Positions 1 to 18,030 of a stretch of DNA of 64,000 bases are shown here, one piece after another (position 1 is the stretch's first letter; the number at the start of each line of letters is the position of its first letter). The notes below the pieces were generated by a model that saw only the letters and a list, made by a program, of their open reading frames with translations, ran no database searches and was not told the DNA's origin. The stretch covers positions 7,441,001-7,505,000 of the forward strand of contig JAITYX010000007.1 of the NCBI GenBank assembly GCA_021018815.1, written 5' to 3'. Position numbers and translations under genes: made by a program. The stretch is from Talinum fruticosum (Eukaryota; Streptophyta; Magnoliopsida; Caryophyllales; Talinaceae).

Positions 1-930
1 TACTCTTCTAATGTACAAAGCTTGGCATTGGCTGAAAATTGTATATGAAAGGGTTGATTATATAGCAATTGGACATATATTTATTAGCTTGCATGAAATA
101 AAGAACTTGTGAAAAATAAATTATTCTTTTGTATCCGATATTATTAAACATATCATATTCGACGTTGTAAGTCAGTTCAAGTTTTTAAAATGTATTATTA
201 CCAAATATTTAAACATGGACTATATTAATCTTAACACCTCTTTTTATTATTAAAAAAAAGAAAAAATATTATCATATGGGAGTTAATATTGAATTGAAGC
301 CTAAGTTGATGATGGCACAAAGGAACCTTTTTACTTGTGTTTGCCATGTCCTTTGATTTCTTCTCTAGGCATCTCAGTCTGTCGTTGAATTTCTGATGTA
401 CCAAAAACTCAGCAAAACCAACCCACTTGGTAAGAGAAACTCATATTCAACTCCTTATTCTGTCTCCTTCTGTTTGGCTTTGCCTTGGTTCAGTTATTCT
501 GGCTGCTCACTCCCAAATATACAAATTTCTTCACCATTATAATAACTCACTTGGTCAATCTCTCTCTCTCTCTCTCTCTCTTTTGAGGTAGTTGTAGGCT
601 TCTCAATCTGACATCATCATAGGACTACTCACCTTGTTCACAAGTTATAATTATTGACAGTATAACTTGATTACAGTAAAATACGATAGTTTAGCCCTCA
701 TTTTCTTTATCTAACCACCGAAACTTTATTACAACTATCTATAAAAAAATGATTGCGCAAAATATTTATTTACAGTTTAGTTTGACGTAATCAATTATAT
801 AATGAAAAATAATTTTGTAATTATATTTTCTGTTACTTTATTTGGTTATATGAGACTAGTAAATCTAACATTTATTTTATAATTGTAATTACCACGGAAT
901 ATGCAATTATGATACTTTGACAAGAACTAA
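1..930. other. AT-rich intergenic stretch
   Basis: No open reading frame with recognisable similarity was seen on either strand. The stretch is AT-rich, apart from a pyrimidine-rich zone around 340-600 that includes a (TC)n run at 557-582. It could be the edge of a gene outside the window, but nothing here supports an exon. Confidence 0.5.
557..582. repeat. (TC)n microsatellite
   Basis: An uninterrupted TC dinucleotide run of about 13 units lies in a pyrimidine-rich neighbourhood. Such runs are common in plant 5' leaders and promoters, but no gene start is visible next to it. Confidence 0.9.
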
Positions 931-1123
931 GTGAGCATAGCTCAGCTGGTTATGTGGCCACCTTCCATCTTGGAGATCATGAGTTTGAAACACGTGGCTT
1001 GCGAATTTCCATCTTGGGCTTGGGATTCAGAGCTTGACCTCCGTTGGGCCTATTAACGATTGTGTACTCTCTTTCCCCGTTAGTACAACCCACTAAATTT
1101 ACACCCTATTTAAAAAAAAAAAA
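931..1123 (+). mobile_element. tRNA-derived SINE
   Basis: The 5' part contains TAGCTCAGCTGG, a perfect match to the Pol III box A consensus, followed about 35 bases later by GAGTTTGAAAC, a decayed box B. A non-tRNA body follows and the unit ends in a run of 12 A at 1112-1123. This is the standard layout of a plant tRNA-derived SINE. I could not find convincing target-site duplications, so the exact 5' end is approximate. The tRNA part would not fold into a functional tRNA because the anticodon arm is degenerate. Confidence 0.75.
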
Positions 1124-1262
1124 CATTTACAAAGTTGATTGAATTGTATTATATCCAACCAAATATTATATTAGATTATTATTAGATGGTTCACATAGTA
1201 TAAACTTATTATAAAAAGGATCATTTTTAGGTGGAAAATGTCCTTTACCCTACTGAATTGCG

Positions 1263-1368
<106 letters not shown>

Positions 1369-2158
1369 TAATTTGAAATCCTTATTAAATTATAAGATGT
1401 TTGCTGGTAATAAGTCTGTGTTATTAAATCTATGTAGGGACATAATTAGAAAGAGGATATAACAAAAGATGAAGTATGCATGTTTTGAGAAATGACAAGA
1501 AAAGGAAGAAACTTCCTCTTATATATATATATGCATTCAATAATTTTGTTTATTAACTCAAATGGGTTCCATGCAAGATATATATGATTTGTTACATATT
1601 TGGAATAACTTTTCCATAATAAAACCTACGAGTGTATTGTGTTTATTTTTGAAGAAAAATGTAATTAATTTTGGGTCATAAGTGTTTGAGATAAAAATTA
1701 TTTCAATTAGTACACTTTTGAGAATTTAAATTTGTGTTATTCTATTTATCGAAGTAGATTACTACTATCTCAATCAACACTTTATTAATATTGTGTTTAC
1801 TGTTTGAGTATCTTATTTTATTTCTCCACCTATTGTTTGATTAAGGAGTACATATGCATGCAAAAAATGATCATAAAATTATAATATTATAGATCATTTT
1901 CTTGGAGTCTTTCATCATCGCTCTTCTCAAGGTCTTTTTCTTTGATTTCATTTCATAAACAATATGGTTTGTTATTCCTAATTTAATCAGATTGATTGCG
2001 ATCTTTGAGATCTATCATATCGTTTCTTTTGAAGATGTGAAAAGAGTTATGGAAATCATTCCGCGACTAACTATTATCTAATATATATACTTCGTTCATT
2101 TTACAAACTTCTTGTTTTTGGAACGTGAGAGAATACTAAGAAATATAACTATTATCTA

Positions 2159-2209
<51 letters not shown>

Positions 2210-2234
2210 TCTCTCATTAATCCATGACATAATA

Positions 2235-2275
<41 letters not shown>

Positions 2276-2722
2276 GTAGTATTGTAAAAAAATTATTATA
2301 TTTAAAAATTTTATTATTATCATTATAACGAGTTATAACAACTAATTATAACATATCATAACAGACTAATAACAGACTCGTAGCAGCTCATACCCATTAT
2401 AAACGTTATAGCGGTTAGTTTTAACAGATGAAATGAACAGACTATTAATCAAAACACTAAAAATTACTAAAACACTTGTTGACGAATAGGGCCTTAATTA
2501 ACCTTAAGGGTTCCTTTCAAGGAATATTAGCGATCTAATACTCCATTAGTGAGAATGGGGTATTATATTTTATGGTATGACCACAATTTTTTTTTTTTTG
2601 GTTATCCCAAAAAGTTACTCCTTTTGGTAGAGGTATACAAATGCTTACATACTGTATAAATGTTTACAATTTCAAGCCAGATTTTAAATACTTTAAATAA
2701 AACGTCCTAGATAGTTCTAACT
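1369..2722. other. AT-rich intergenic stretch with ATT microsatellites
   Basis: No coding potential recognised. It contains two ATT runs (2158-2210 and 2235-2275) separated by about 25 bases. Short poly-A and poly-T tracts occur throughout. Confidence 0.5.
2158..2275. repeat. Interrupted (ATT)n microsatellite pair
   Basis: Two ATT runs of about 18 and 13 units, split by a short unique spacer containing TTAATCCATGACATAATA. They may be one interrupted locus. Confidence 0.9.
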
Positions 2723-3102
2723 AGAGCTGGGAAATAGGTCGAGTCGGGTTGAGTTTGTGTTGGTGTTGAATTTAAACGGGTTGAAACTCTCTCGACGTGA
2801 ACCTAATTTGTTTAATAAATGGGTTGAAAATCCCCAACCTAAACCTAACTTCGTTTAATAAACGAGTTGACCTGATTTAACTTGTTTACCCATTTTACAT
2901 GCTCTTTTAATTTAACCGATTAAACATACACCACTTTCAATAACATAAAACGTTGCATGCACTAAAGCTAAGTTTTCAACAATTATATAATTAAACGGTT
3001 TAATCATGTCAACCCAATTAATTAAACAGGTTGAAAATTTTTACCCAAACCCGCTTATTTTCGTGTTGAGTTCGTGGTCGGGTCAGCTTTTCCCATCTCT
3101 AA
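2723..3102. mobile_element. hAT-type MITE with 8-bp target duplication
   Basis: The ends are imperfect inverted repeats: AGAGCTGGGAAATAGG at the left, and TTAGAGATGGGAAAAGC as the reverse complement of the right. Both are followed by GTC/GAC-rich sequence containing CGGGTTGAG-like words. The flanks are TTCTAACT (2715-2722) and TTCTAACC (3103-3110), an 8-bp target duplication with one mismatch, which is typical of hAT insertions. The interior is non-coding and AT-rich, with repeated GGGTTGA and TTTAATAAA words. No transposase is encoded, so movement would need an enzyme from elsewhere. Confidence 0.75.
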
Positions 3103-3625
3103 TTCTAACCAATGAGGTAAAGTAAAACTACAATGTTCTATCTATTTTAAAATACGTGTTAATTTTTAATTTTGAGGGAATATTAAAGAAATACAAAATT
3201 TATGACAAAATTTATGTTAAAACACCAAATTGTTTCAAAGTTTCATTGAAAGTGAACAAAGTCGATAAATAAAGAAGACAAAAAGACGATTCAGAAGGGC
3301 AAATTTGGTAAACTAGTCATTAATATATCATTGAAATTGTAAAGTGGCGGATATTATGAAATAAAAAAATTAGTTAATGTGATATGTGTTGTGAAATGGA
3401 TGACATATATTGTAACTTTGTATGGATAAAGCAATACATTTACATGTTTAAGAGAATGAACAGCAATTAAACATCAATTTCACTGACATTTTGAGGATTA
3501 TCATGTACAAAGAATTAATGATGATTGATTGTAGAATTTGCAACACTAGCTACTTATAGCTAGGTGATGATCAATTACATTGACTGTTGTTTTAAGTAGA
3601 ATCCATTAGGAAATCTAAAAAGCCA
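3103..3625. other. Intergenic; downstream of the MYB gene
   Basis: AT-rich sequence containing the presumed 3' untranslated region of the minus-strand MYB gene. No other feature seen. Confidence 0.4.
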
Positions 3626-5501
3626 TTAGAAAATCACGTCCCCATCTGAAAAATTTACAAAGCCACTTATATCCAACATATCCTCGTTCATATTTCCATC
3701 TCCAAGGAAGAACTCACCACTGCTTGAGGAGCCCTCAGTGTAATTATAATTAGGGAAACCACCCATCAATTGATCTAACTCCTGTTTTTCTATTGTGTAA
3801 TCACAAAAACCGCCATTCTTTGAAGAAGCTAGAGGCTCGTAAATCTGTCCGGGTTGCCGAGGTGTAACATTTTCCGCTGTAAGCCAGTCTGCAAATACTA
3901 GTCTTGGCAAGAAGCTCTGATGATGATTAATGTGGCCTTGTTTTTCATTTGATTCGAGCTCAAAATTCGAGACTTGGTTTGCAAAAGAAACATTCTTCTG
4001 TGAATCTGAGATGTTGGTAAACATAGGTTTTGTGTCAATTGTCATGTCTTCAGATTTTACGAGTCTTTTCTTCAAGTATGAGTGCCAGTGGTTCTTTATC
4101 TCGTTGTCTGTCCTTCCGGGTAAGTGCTTTGCTATTTGAGCCCATCTGCATCAGTCAATACAGAAAATTATCATCTTGAAGAAAATAGAAGAAAAAAAGG
4201 AGGTTACATAAACCAAGTGATGATAATCTATCTGTTTATGTGTAGAATATGAGTATAACACAACCTGTAAAGTAAGCTTCTTACGGTAGTTTGTAAACTG
4301 TCTGTCTTTTTGCTATTGCCCTTTAACATATGTTTTTGTATATGATAAAAGGATAATATCATAACAACTGTGATGATAAAGGATAACTTTCTAATCAACT
4401 GTTTCTTAAATATATATTTTTTCGAGGAAGTACAAAGGGCAGTATAATATAATAGGGGAAGGGAGAATCGAACATAACAACTTATGTACTCGGGATCTCA
4501 GTCTTGATCACTAGGCCATGACCTTATTGGTTAACTGTTTTACTTTCATAATCATCAACGATATAAATATTCGCCATTGAAAATTCAGTCTAAATAATTA
4601 AGTGCCCTCATGACTTACTTGTTCCCCAAGGTATGGTGAAGGGTCAGAATAATCTCCTCTTCCTGTGGGCTAAACATGCCTCGCTTTAACCCCGGCCTCA
4701 AGTAATTAATCCATCTTAGTCTGCAGCTCTTGCCATTTCTTTGCAATCCTGGGGATAAAAACAACTATGAAATTTCTACCATTTTCGAAATGTCGATGAT
4801 TTTGTATTTTTAGGCATCTCAAGTATGCTTGAGTTGTCCATCATCTTGACTACGCACTCTAAAAACAACCATGAGCTCCTTTTTTTATTTTTTCAAAACT
4901 AACATTTATGAACACAAATGGCTGTTAAATGGAGCATCTTAGAAGCATAACAAAGTTAACCATATACAATTTAACACAACACGACAGTACCACTCAAACC
5001 GTGCCAGGAACTATTGAAATATACAGGAACACAAACACTTCCCCGAATTTGACCTAGAACTGAACCTTTTATTGTTTTGCATGATAAGTTAAAACCTTTT
5101 GTTCATCCAAACTCAAAATGAACCGATTGTTGCTACATGAATCATACACTCTAACTTGATCAGAAGACCTGAGAGTAATTAATCTGATTTATTGCACTTC
5201 ATCTGAAACATTTCATGTGGAGAACAGGCCACTCTGTTAAAAAACAGAGCACTCTGTTTCGGACAATTTAAGAACAGAAATTTCATCATAAAAAAACTAG
5301 AAGGTTAAGAACTGAATACATTTGATCCATTTGTGAGAGATTCTAGCATAAATTCAAAGCCTTACCAGCATTAATAGGGACAGTAGTCCAGCAACCAATG
5401 CCATGGTGAAGAATATAGTCTCTTAGCCTTTGATCTTCCTCAGGTGACCACAACCCTTTTCTGTGTTTTTTCACTGCCCTATCTAATGGCCTAAAACCCA
5501 T
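3626..5501 (-). CDS. R2R3-MYB transcription factor, LAF1/MYB18-like
   Basis: A nuclear DNA-binding transcription factor. Three exons join in frame to 261 residues: 5501-5366, 4748-4619 and 4145-3626. All introns are GT-AG and the middle exon is the 130 bp usual for this family. R2 has tryptophans at about 18, 38 and 58. R3 has F71, W90 and W109, and ends in [19 protein letters not shown]. The R2 segment [20 protein letters not shown] and the C-terminal motif [10 protein letters not shown] match my memory of Arabidopsis MYB18 (LAF1), MYB19 and MYB45. LAF1 acts in phytochrome A signalling, but that role is only inferred here. The start is the ATG just before the first MYB repeat. The reading frame is intact. 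Intron 2 carries a SINE at 4417-4532. The last third is acidic and serine-rich, consistent with an activation region. Confidence 0.93.
4417..4532 (-). mobile_element. tRNA-derived SINE (family B) in MYB intron 2
   Basis: On the minus strand it reads TAACCAATAAGGTCATGG, then a box A-like TGGCCTAGTGATCAAG, then a box B-like TGTTCGATTCTCC. It closes with the tail TATAATATTATACTGCCC, CTTTGTACTTCCTCG and an A-rich end. Related copies lie at 7465-7577 (full) and 52697-52750 (3' end only), so this is a dispersed family and not a lone tRNA relic. It lies inside an intron, antisense-free with respect to the MYB gene. Confidence 0.7.
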
Positions 5502-7464
5502 CTCACAAACAATCAACCCACAAAACCCCTCTAAATCTAATTGTCAAATCGGAACGGTAGTCGGAGAAGAAGAGGGATCAATGGTGATGTAAAATAGCAA
5601 GGAGACTAACTGTTGCTTTGAATTTAAAGCAAAAGATGACTTATATCCCTTGAAAATTTATGTTTTTAATTTAAGGGCAGAGGGATTATTGTATCTTCAC
5701 TTGTCATTTAGCACAAAAAACAATCATGAGAGTATATATTTATATTAATGAAGAATTCATTAAAGAAATGATGGTTGTTTTTTGCTTGTTAAAAGCCATT
5801 AATTATCAATTCTCTGAAACCTAAACCATGTAGGGTTTTTTCCTTCAAAGAATTCCTCATTAGCCCTTGGACCACCCTACACTACATTAATCTCTCTCTA
5901 CTTAGGATTCCTTTTACTCCTCATCACTTGTTTGGGGAAAAACAAATTTACTCAAATAAATAAATAAGGGAAGGGCGGTGAGGGATGGGCCGCATAAATC
6001 AATTGATGATTTCCTTTTCTTGATGAGAATTACTAATTGAAAGCTCGATTCTTGCATTATCATAACTGTATTTCTTACCTCTTTATGTGCCAGACAAAAT
6101 TTTCGTATTCTCCAATCTCGGACGCTAGATGTTCTCATAATTTACACAAGTCAAGGAACTAATAACTCCTTTTCTTTTCGGTAATATTTGAAATCAGACA
6201 TATAAAATAACTTGAATTCGATCTAAACCCAATTAACTATTCGTGACTTATGAATAAATTAACTGTAAATCTGAATATGACAGACCCAAAAATCAAATAT
6301 ATGTACTCTGACTTTTTAAGGATTAGAAAGCTAGTAGCCCATTAGGGATCCTGGAAATGGTCTTAAAATGCAGTAAACTTTTGATAAGGCAATGTGGAGC
6401 TAAATTTTAAACAAGAGGTCAACCTCGAATATAATACAGTACAGTACCACAGTTTACTATTACGAAAAAGAAATGCATGCCTTATATTTTATAGTTCTGA
6501 CATTATCATACAATATCTTCAATTATGATTGTGATTATTTTATAAAACAAGGACGACTTCGATGCATTATTAATTAGGCAGTCAGTTTCTCAATAGTGCT
6601 CAGGATCAGCCAATATGGACTTTCAGGAACTTAATCATACAAAATCCCACATAATACCCAAGAAAAATGATCTCACTCTTTCCTCCGCCATCCCCCTTCT
6701 TTTCTTAAAGGATGTCACACTTTCTTGTATTACTTTACTTGCATGAAGGACAAAAAAACTCAAAAAAATTTCGATGAAATGGTGACGAAATTCATGTATA
6801 ATCAGTAATATTCGTCAACACAATCTCCTTATTCGTTCGTGAATGATTAAGAAATTTGAGAATGATTAAGAAAAAGTTTGGTCCCATAACTAATCTGCAA
6901 TATTCTGTGTATGTCTGCGCCTAAAAATTTGGATGGATGTGTCTGCTCAGTAATTTATCCATTTTCATATGCCAAATTGTTGCAGTAAACATTCCTGAAA
7001 GGGAAGTGACTTTTAAGTCCTTCATGCCAGAAAATATGTACTGTATAGTGAATAGTAAAAAGAAAAACAAAGAGGGAAACAAAAAAAAAAAAAGAAAAGG
7101 GAAAAGGTTTGCTCTTTGCCCCTATCCATATTTCAGAAAAGAATCCGTTTGGTATGGTGGGTTTCTTTGAGCTAGAGGGTTACTAATAAATCTGAAAAAC
7201 AAGTCATTTAGATTTGTTTTGGATTAGGTCATGATTTGGTTTGGTTTTAATTTTAGGCCAAGTTGATTTCAGATTAATTGATGCTTGGTCCAATAAATAT
7301 ATCGAGAAAAATACTTTGGTGAAAAATGTTCAAGTTGGATTTGGTATGATCCGAGCTTCAGGTCATTTTTGTTTGGTTTAGTTATAAATATTTTACCTCC
7401 TAGAATTTGATGATACATATGCCCCATTTTAAAGTTTACTAAATTATTTATTTATTTATTTATT
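5502..7464. other. MYB upstream region and intergenic DNA
   Basis: On the minus strand a TATA-like GATATAAG lies near 5640, about 140 bases upstream of the MYB start codon. It is the best core-promoter candidate, though not proven. The rest is AT-rich with no recognised exon. Short reading frames here (for example around 5914-6138 and 6937-7170) have low-complexity composition and no known similarity. Confidence 0.4.
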
Positions 7465-7577
7465 TTTATGCGAGATGAGTTATAAAGATAATATAATATA
7501 ATGGGGAAGGGGAATTGAACACTGAGACTTAGAGTACTCGGAATTTCAATCGTGACCTCTAGGTCATGACCTTATTG
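7465..7577 (-). mobile_element. tRNA-derived SINE (family B), second copy
   Basis: Same layout as the copy at 4417-4532. On the minus strand it has ACCAATAAGGTCATGACCTA, a decayed box A, then GTGTTCAATTCCCCTTCCCC as box B region, then the shared tail CATTATATTATATTATC and an A/T-rich end. Divergence from the other copy is high, so the insertion is old. Confidence 0.65.
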
Positions 7578-10233
7578 GTAATTAATTTATTTTAATGGGC
7601 GTGTTTTAATAATATTTTAATAAAAATTATATACATAGTTTTCCCAAAAAAATAATGTGAAATGCGGGTATTGGGTGTCGGGGACACCTGAGACTTCAAA
7701 GTGGATCCAGCCCTATTTACATTTTGCCTTTCTTCCTTTATGCGGATGGAAAGAGGGGATGTGGGAGAAAATAAATGGAAGGATTTGAGCGATAAGCGTG
7801 TGTTCGGTAAAATTAACTATTATAGTATCATAATAATTGGACTAACTCATTTGTCAGGTTTATATGAAGCAACGCTGATCTGTCATGTCTCTGCCACTCA
7901 TGGTTTCTGTAAGAGAGACAAGAAGTGAGTAGTGGCCAGTGAAGATGAGTACTCAACAACACATCAAAATGACAACGAATTAGATTCCCAGATTCCCTCA
8001 TATTCAATCCAAAATCTCCTCTCTCTTTGCTTATTTCCTTCACAGGATAAAACAAAAATTAATTAATAACAAGCACAGAAAATGATGTCAGGCTTTTGAC
8101 AGAAAGTTTTTGGTGACATAATGATGAAAGATATATTATATATATGATCAAGTCAGTCTAGATGTGAGTATTTTACTACTCATATTCTGCATATGTAAAT
8201 CACCTAAACCAATACAAGGAGATCATTTATTTAATTATTCAATGAAACCTCAAGCCATCAACTTTTATGGGGTTTTTTTTTTGTTTTTAACACACTGGTC
8301 ACTTTAATATAAATAATTTTAATTTTTTTCATTATCAAAGGCATGTTCTTTTAAATTTATTCTTCGATTTCAATGTATATTAGTTGCAATCATTTCTTTT
8401 AGTTTTGATAAGCTCCTATAAATTTAATTTTATTAAATAATTCAGATAGGTTCAATTGCATTTTGAATACCAAATAATTAAATGTCGTAAATCAATATTC
8501 AAGATTCATTGTTTTAATTATTCTACTGCATTGGATGATTTTTATATGGGTTTCCCACCTACAATATATGTATGAACTACAAGTTTAGGATTCATTTTCA
8601 TTTTTAACGGACTTCACCTAACCCTAGCAAGAGTTACAATGATAATAATTAATTGTCTACTATCTCAACTTAAATAATGAAGAAGAAGAAGAAGAAAAAT
8701 ACAGAGATTAAAACTAATAGCGATGTATTATTATAGCTAATTAAGTACTAATGACAGCTGAAGATTGGTTCGACGGTGCCACGTGTTTAAAACTGATTAG
8801 TTTATTAGGTTAAATAGAATATCAAAAATTGAGCAAAAGAGCTCATTGGTCTTCATATGATACAAAGGTGAGGTCTAAAATAGTACTACTGGACCATTTG
8901 TTTCATGTTTCTTTCCCTTTCCCTGTTACAACTTACAATTATGCAGCTCAAATACCTGCTTGATGACAAACAACAAATCAATGTTAATATCAATAATCAT
9001 TTTTTTTTATTAAAATGACAACCTTGACTCGTAATGGCCAGTGGGCTAGTTGTGTTTTCTTTGCTTAAAGAAGACTTGGTCTCCGCTATTAATAACTCAA
9101 TATTGTCTAAATCTAGTGGTTTAAAATGAGACCTGAATAACACTATGGCTCGGTGATTAAGGTTAATTGGCTCAAAATGCTGCATAGGTTTGAATTGTAG
9201 TCCGTCTTGGATGATAAATCAATATCCATAACCATAACTGAAATTATTATTATTACTGTGATATTGACACTACCCAAGAATAAAAGGTCTCAATAAGAAA
9301 TGTCTCAAATTAGCTACAAATGGAATCAGGAATCTTGTATAATACAAATAAAACGACATATTCACGACCTCTATTATCTAATTACTTGTAAGTTTTGAAG
9401 TTCCAGCGCCATGGAGCATGAGCAAAGCAAAGTAATAATAGTTTTTAAAATTATCTTGTCATATAAACTGCTGGATAGGCCAATGTTTTTTAAAAAAAAA
9501 ATTAAAAAATGAAGTAGGTTGACAGATATGAAGATGGTAATTCGCAAAGAAAACAAAATTGTGTTCAATTAGGGCACCTCGGCCGTAAGTTATGGGATGC
9601 TAGGTTTTACCTTCGATTTAAAGATAAAAAAAGGCTTCAGTGACCCATAGGTGTGGAATATGACTCATATGACGAAGGCTAAAATTTAGGATGAAACTCA
9701 GCAAACCCAAAAGCAGGTCAGACCCACTTAAGTTTAGCCTCGAATTGACTATTCTCCAGTCAAACCCATGTGTTCAGAGGTACAGCAAACATAAGCAATC
9801 CGCTCACCCTTTCGCAAACACGAAAACCATCAAACGGCGAACCAATCCTTCTGTTGTACCCTCATTCATGTAAAATTATACCGTAGTTCCTAGTGTACCC
9901 GACACTGGTCAGTATGTAAAACTATACCTCATTCATCAGCAACAGTCATTACAAGAGCAGCAGAACCACTTCATCTGCCAATAAAAGCTACTGTAACATA
10001 TCATTATGGACAACACCTTACCATCTAATAACAAACAATTCAATAGGTTAGGGACGTCAAAAACTCTTCTTTGAGACTAAAAATGGTGTCCTAATCAACC
10101 AATACAATGGCAAGCATGAGGACTGCTAAAAAGAGACTAAGAGTGAACTCCTATGACCTAATAATAAAGCTAAGTTCTCCTTTTGTTTTTCCATATGAAG
10201 TTAGGACAACATTGCAGGCACTACTCGACGGCA
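7578..10233. other. Intergenic stretch, mostly unannotatable
   Basis: AT-rich with no conserved exon recognised. A tRNA-like segment at 9139-9206 is described separately. The end near 9,900-10,230 probably holds the 3' untranslated region or flank of CFIm25. Confidence 0.4.
9139..9206 (+). mobile_element. tRNA-like head of a possible SINE
   Basis: The segment contains TGGCTCGGTGATTAAGG, a box A-like motif, and about 30 bases later GGTTTGAATTG, a decayed box B. The spacing fits a tRNA-derived Pol III promoter. No poly-A tail or target duplication could be defined, so this is a tentative SINE fragment. Confidence 0.35.
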
Positions 10234-10326
10234 TCAGCTCTTAACATCGCAGTTATCAGGAGAGATCATTTTAAATTGGAATCTCGACAGCTGCTGGGGA
10301 ATGGAGTATAGAACTGGTCCATACCT
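10234..10326 (-). other. Second copy of the CFIm25 terminal exon
   Basis: This reads as a complete terminal exon: an AG acceptor, 30 codons and a TGA stop. It encodes RYGPVLYSIPQQLSRF followed by a longer tail ending in CDVKS. It is clearly paralogous to the terminal exon at 10657-10728, which encodes RYGQVLSSIPQQLSRFHFNM and ends in INA. The two are 330 bases apart in the same orientation, so an exon-level tandem duplication is the simplest origin. Splicing of exon 6 to this copy would give a protein of about 208 residues with a different C terminus. It could equally be an unused relic. Confidence 0.75.
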
Positions 10327-10656
10327 CTGTGTTATCAACCAAAGAAAGAAAAAGGCAACAAAAAAAGAAAAAAAAAACTTCTTATTTTCAGATGCAATGA
10401 CAGTTCCAACACTTTTCCACATGACATAACAGTACACTAAAAATTTGTCTGAAGAAAAAGAAACCCACAAATCATGGCATTTCCAAATTGAGAACCCTAA
10501 TAATGGACATTCAAGCTCTTTTATAAAATCAATGTTTACCATATTAACAATATGATAAGGCTAAGATTAACTATTTACAGATCTTGGACCATATAGAGAA
10601 AGCATGGGCACTGCTAATCTATTTTCAATTGTATTTGATTCAATCACCATGACATC

Positions 10657-16009
<5,353 letters not shown>

Positions 16010-17695
16010 CCCTCGAGTTGAAGCGAGGGTTGTTGTACGCTGAGATTGTCTCGAAAATCAATGAGAAGAACGAGTGGAAGTCATTTGGTAAAGATGTCTA
16101 CAATCCGGTACCGTGAAGGAACATGAAATACTTGGACTTGACCACGGGCGACTTTCTCGCGTACAAAGTGAATATCCATTTTAATGTGCTTGGTACGTTG
16201 ATATTGGACGGGATTGCCAAAAAGGTAGATGGTACTCGCTTTTGTCGCAATAGATCACGGTAGCTTTATGTAGTGGACAATGAAGCTCAAGTAGAGTAGA
16301 CCTGGCAAAGCCGACCGAACCGAACGGGTCAACCCGAATGACCGAAACCCAAACCGAACCGACATCCGAAACAATTGAACTGATTTTGACCCGAAAACCG
16401 AAATGAATCGACCCGAACCGAACCGACCGAAATGACCCAAACCGAAACCGAACCGAATGCAAAATGACCCGAACCGAAACCGAACCGAACCCAAAATGAT
16501 CCGAACCGAATCGGATCCGAATCGATTTAACCCGAATAAAAGTAACCCAACCCACTTTTTTTGTTGGGTCTCTCGGGATGGACTTTTGTGCCTATAATGG
16601 TACAATTTTGAATCGATTTTGACCCAAAAAGTGACCCGATTACGACTAGATCCGAAAGTAACCCGAAACGAACCCGAACGAGATTGACCGAAGTTGAACC
16701 GAACCGAAGTTGACCCGAACCGAAACCGAACGAGATCGACCCGAAGTTTACCCGAACCGAAGTTGACCCGAACCCGAAACCGAACCGGACCCGAACAAGA
16801 TCGACCGAAATTAACCCGAACAGAACTAACCCGAACCGAACCCGAATCGAATGACCCGATTGCCGGGTATAAGTAGAAGGTTGCGTAGCCAGCAAGATTC
16901 GAGCAACAACGTTGGCGACACTCCTGTATTCAACTTCGGTACTAGAACGAGACAATGTAGGCTAGCGCTTGGAGAACCAAGATATTAGGTTTTCACTCAA
17001 AAAGACATAGTAACCGGACGGGAAACACCTAGTACCCGAGCAGCCACCCCAATCAACATTAGTGTAGGAAATAAGGCCGGATATGGAGGACTTATGGAGT
17101 TGGAGACCAAATTAAAGAGTACCTTAGATGTATCTCAAAACTCGTTTGAGGGCGAGTCATGTGAGCTTGCATTGGATTATGCATATGAAGGCAAATTTAT
17201 TGTACCGCATAAGAAATATCGACTCTTGTGAAAGTGAGATATTGCAAAGCACTCGGCGAGACTGTGGTAGAGTTTAGGATCCGGGTAAGGTGAGTCCGTG
17301 GAAACAGGAAGTTTGCCTTTGGTGTCAACTGGCATAGAAGCGAGTTTGCGGGAAGTCATGCTGGCACGGTGAAGGGTGTCCTCGGCATAGTGATTTTGGT
17401 TAAGAAATAGTCGACCATCATGTTGGCAAATTTAGAATTGAGAAGGGCCATGATTTGTAGTGAAGAGAGTTAGAGGAGGTGGTGAGGATAATGTCATCCA
17501 CATACGAAGGATATAGATCCGTTAGAATGCTTCTTGTATATGAATAGGAAGTGATCGGATCGATTATGAGTGAAGCCAATGGTGGACACATAGTCCGCGA
17601 ATCACCGGTACCAAGCCCGTGGTCTTGAGTAAGTAGACATGGTCGGGGTAAGTGGAGTCTCCGAACCCAAGAGGTTGATGCACCTCATTATTTCG
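16010..17695 (-). pseudogene. Outer Copia pol 3' part: RT C-terminal half and RNase H relic
   Basis: On the minus strand, fragments read HQPLGF, then YVDDI (the RT active-site box, near 17500), KGKLPVSTDSPYPDPKLYHS, and SRSSTEVEYRSVA (RNase H). Near the 3' end are TKHIKMDIHFVREKVARGQ and DIFTK. Several frameshifts and stops are present. The RNase H is split by the MULE-like element at 16297-16870. The RT N-terminal half and the integrase C terminus are missing: the right-hand part of this Copia stops at the integrase, so the junction with the gypsy element involved a deletion. Confidence 0.85.
16297..16870. mobile_element. MULE-like TIR element made of CCGAAC-type repeats, copy A
   Basis: A 574-bp segment starting TAGACCTGGCAAAG and ending GATTGCCGGGTAT, so the termini are short inverted repeats (AGACCTGGCAA and its partner). 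Nearly all of the interior is degenerate repeats of ACCCGAACCGAA with the variants CCGAAACCGAACC and GAAGTTGACCCGAA. It splits a conserved RNase H codon run in the outer Copia. The flanks AAGTAGAG (16289-16296) and AAGTAGAAG (16871-16879) look like a 9-bp target duplication with one base lost. Copy B (39570-40153) has a perfect 9-bp duplication. No coding capacity; long open frames on both strands are by-products of the repeat. Confidence 0.75.
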
Positions 17696-18008
17696 AAATG
17701 TTTTTATTTTGTTTTAAGTAAGGCCCATGCGAGAGGATAACAAACGTGTTCATTTTGTTCAACGAGATTTAGAGGCTCACAGGTGATAGTCGGGAACGTG
17801 ATATGTGGGAGTCGTGTATAAATAAGTTGTAATCATGATGGTGCTCATTAACATGTTTCTCGTTTATGTAGTTGTAAGTTGGATTTCCTAAATATTGTGA
17901 ACTTCAACTTAACAAGTTATGTTCGTATTTTAATTTGGAAGTTGCCTTACTCTTTGTTGAAGAGTGGCATTATGACTAAACCGGTGATTATGGGATTTGG
18001 CAATGTCA
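17696..18008 (+). repeat. Truncated 5' LTR of the gypsy element
   Basis: The last 150 bases (17860-18008) match the end of the 3' LTR (36600-36791) through ATTGTGAACTTCAACTTAAC, TTTTAATTTGGAAGTTGCCT and GATTATGGGATTT. The 3' LTR has an extra segment of about 40 bases near 36710-36760. The first part (17696-17860) is only weakly comparable. The LTR proper should be about 2.1 kb, so most of it is missing. Confidence 0.7.
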
Positions 18009-18030
18009 CGGTTGTGGTATAAGAGCCTAG

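Noticed and set aside
16181..16955. Long overlapping open frames rich in FGSVRF and RTEPEPN repeats on both strands
   Set aside because: They arise from short-period CCGAAC repeats in a MULE-like element, which stay open by composition. The same holds for 39608-40264.
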